From Bacteroidota bacterium (GTDB lineage Bacteria > Bacteroidota > Ignavibacteria > Kryptoniales > JAKASW01), in contig JAJYJD010000195.1 of NCBI GenBank assembly GCA_021789755.1, positions 1 to 6,660 on the forward strand: 6,660 nt of DNA, read 5' to 3'. Numbering within the stretch: position 1 is the stretch's first letter; each line of letters starts with the position of its first letter. Positions 6,627 to 6,660 of the stretch are shown here, piece by piece. Made by a program: the position numbers and the translations under genes. A model generated the notes under the pieces. The model was not told where the DNA came from. It worked only from the letters and a program-made list of their open reading frames with translations, and did no database searches.

Positions 6627-6660
6627 CTATTTGACCTCGACCGTAATATCGTATTTCACG
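6627..6660 (-). CDS. Last codons of an upstream gene (5' part outside window)
   Basis: On the minus strand one frame reads VKYDITVEVK and then TAG at 6629-6627. The alternating polar and hydrophobic residues look like a final beta-strand, as at the end of many beta-sandwich or glycoside hydrolase proteins, but ten residues cannot name a family. A second frame is also open through here and ends in a TGA overlapping the GH31 ATG (6582-6580); its residues (about REIRYYGRGQIATSW) look less like a natural C-terminus, though it cannot be excluded. Under the preferred reading the gap to the GH31 start is 43 bases, consistent with shared transcription. Confidence 0.45.
   Translation of the reverse strand, partial: VKYDITVEVK

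Overview
The window carries four protein-coding genes, all on the minus strand. Two are complete and two are cut by the window edges. In transcription order (right to left) they are: the last codons of an unidentified gene (6627-6660); a secreted glycoside hydrolase family 31 (GH31) enzyme (3983-6583); a 370-base gap with hairpins but no convincing gene; a secreted protein of about 1070 residues built from Asp-box (BNR) beta-propeller repeats of the VPS10/sortilin-like type (391-3612); a 153-base gap; and the first 79 codons of a cobalamin-binding-domain protein, probably a B12-dependent radical SAM enzyme (1-237), which runs off the left edge.

The organism looks like a bacterium of moderate GC content that exports carbohydrate-active and beta-propeller proteins. 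Both complete genes have Sec-type signal peptides without a lipobox and recognisable Shine-Dalgarno sequences; one uses a TTG start. Large secreted Asp-box proteins of this type and GH31 enzymes with the FWWIDWQQ motif are familiar from Bacteroidota/Ignavibacteriota-like and Acidobacteriota-like genomes, but nothing here fixes the phylum and no rRNA or tRNA is present.

Functionally, the GH31 enzyme should remove terminal alpha-linked sugars (glucose or xylose) from oligosaccharides outside the cytoplasm. It lies 43 bases after the preceding gene and probably shares its transcript. A strong hairpin begins 17 bases after its stop, so the Asp-box gene may be transcribed separately. The Asp-box protein has no proven activity: its fold is shared with sialidases, GH74 xyloglucanases and sortilin, and a role in binding or processing extracellular glycans or proteins is only inference. 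The radical SAM-type gene belongs to unrelated metabolism and may have its own promoter, since a TATAAT box lies just upstream.

I found no mobile element, CRISPR array, RNA gene or obvious new multi-gene system. The points most worth checking are the helical C-terminal tail on the GH31 enzyme, the unknown role of the Asp-box protein, and the overlapping, mutually exclusive hairpins between the two large genes.
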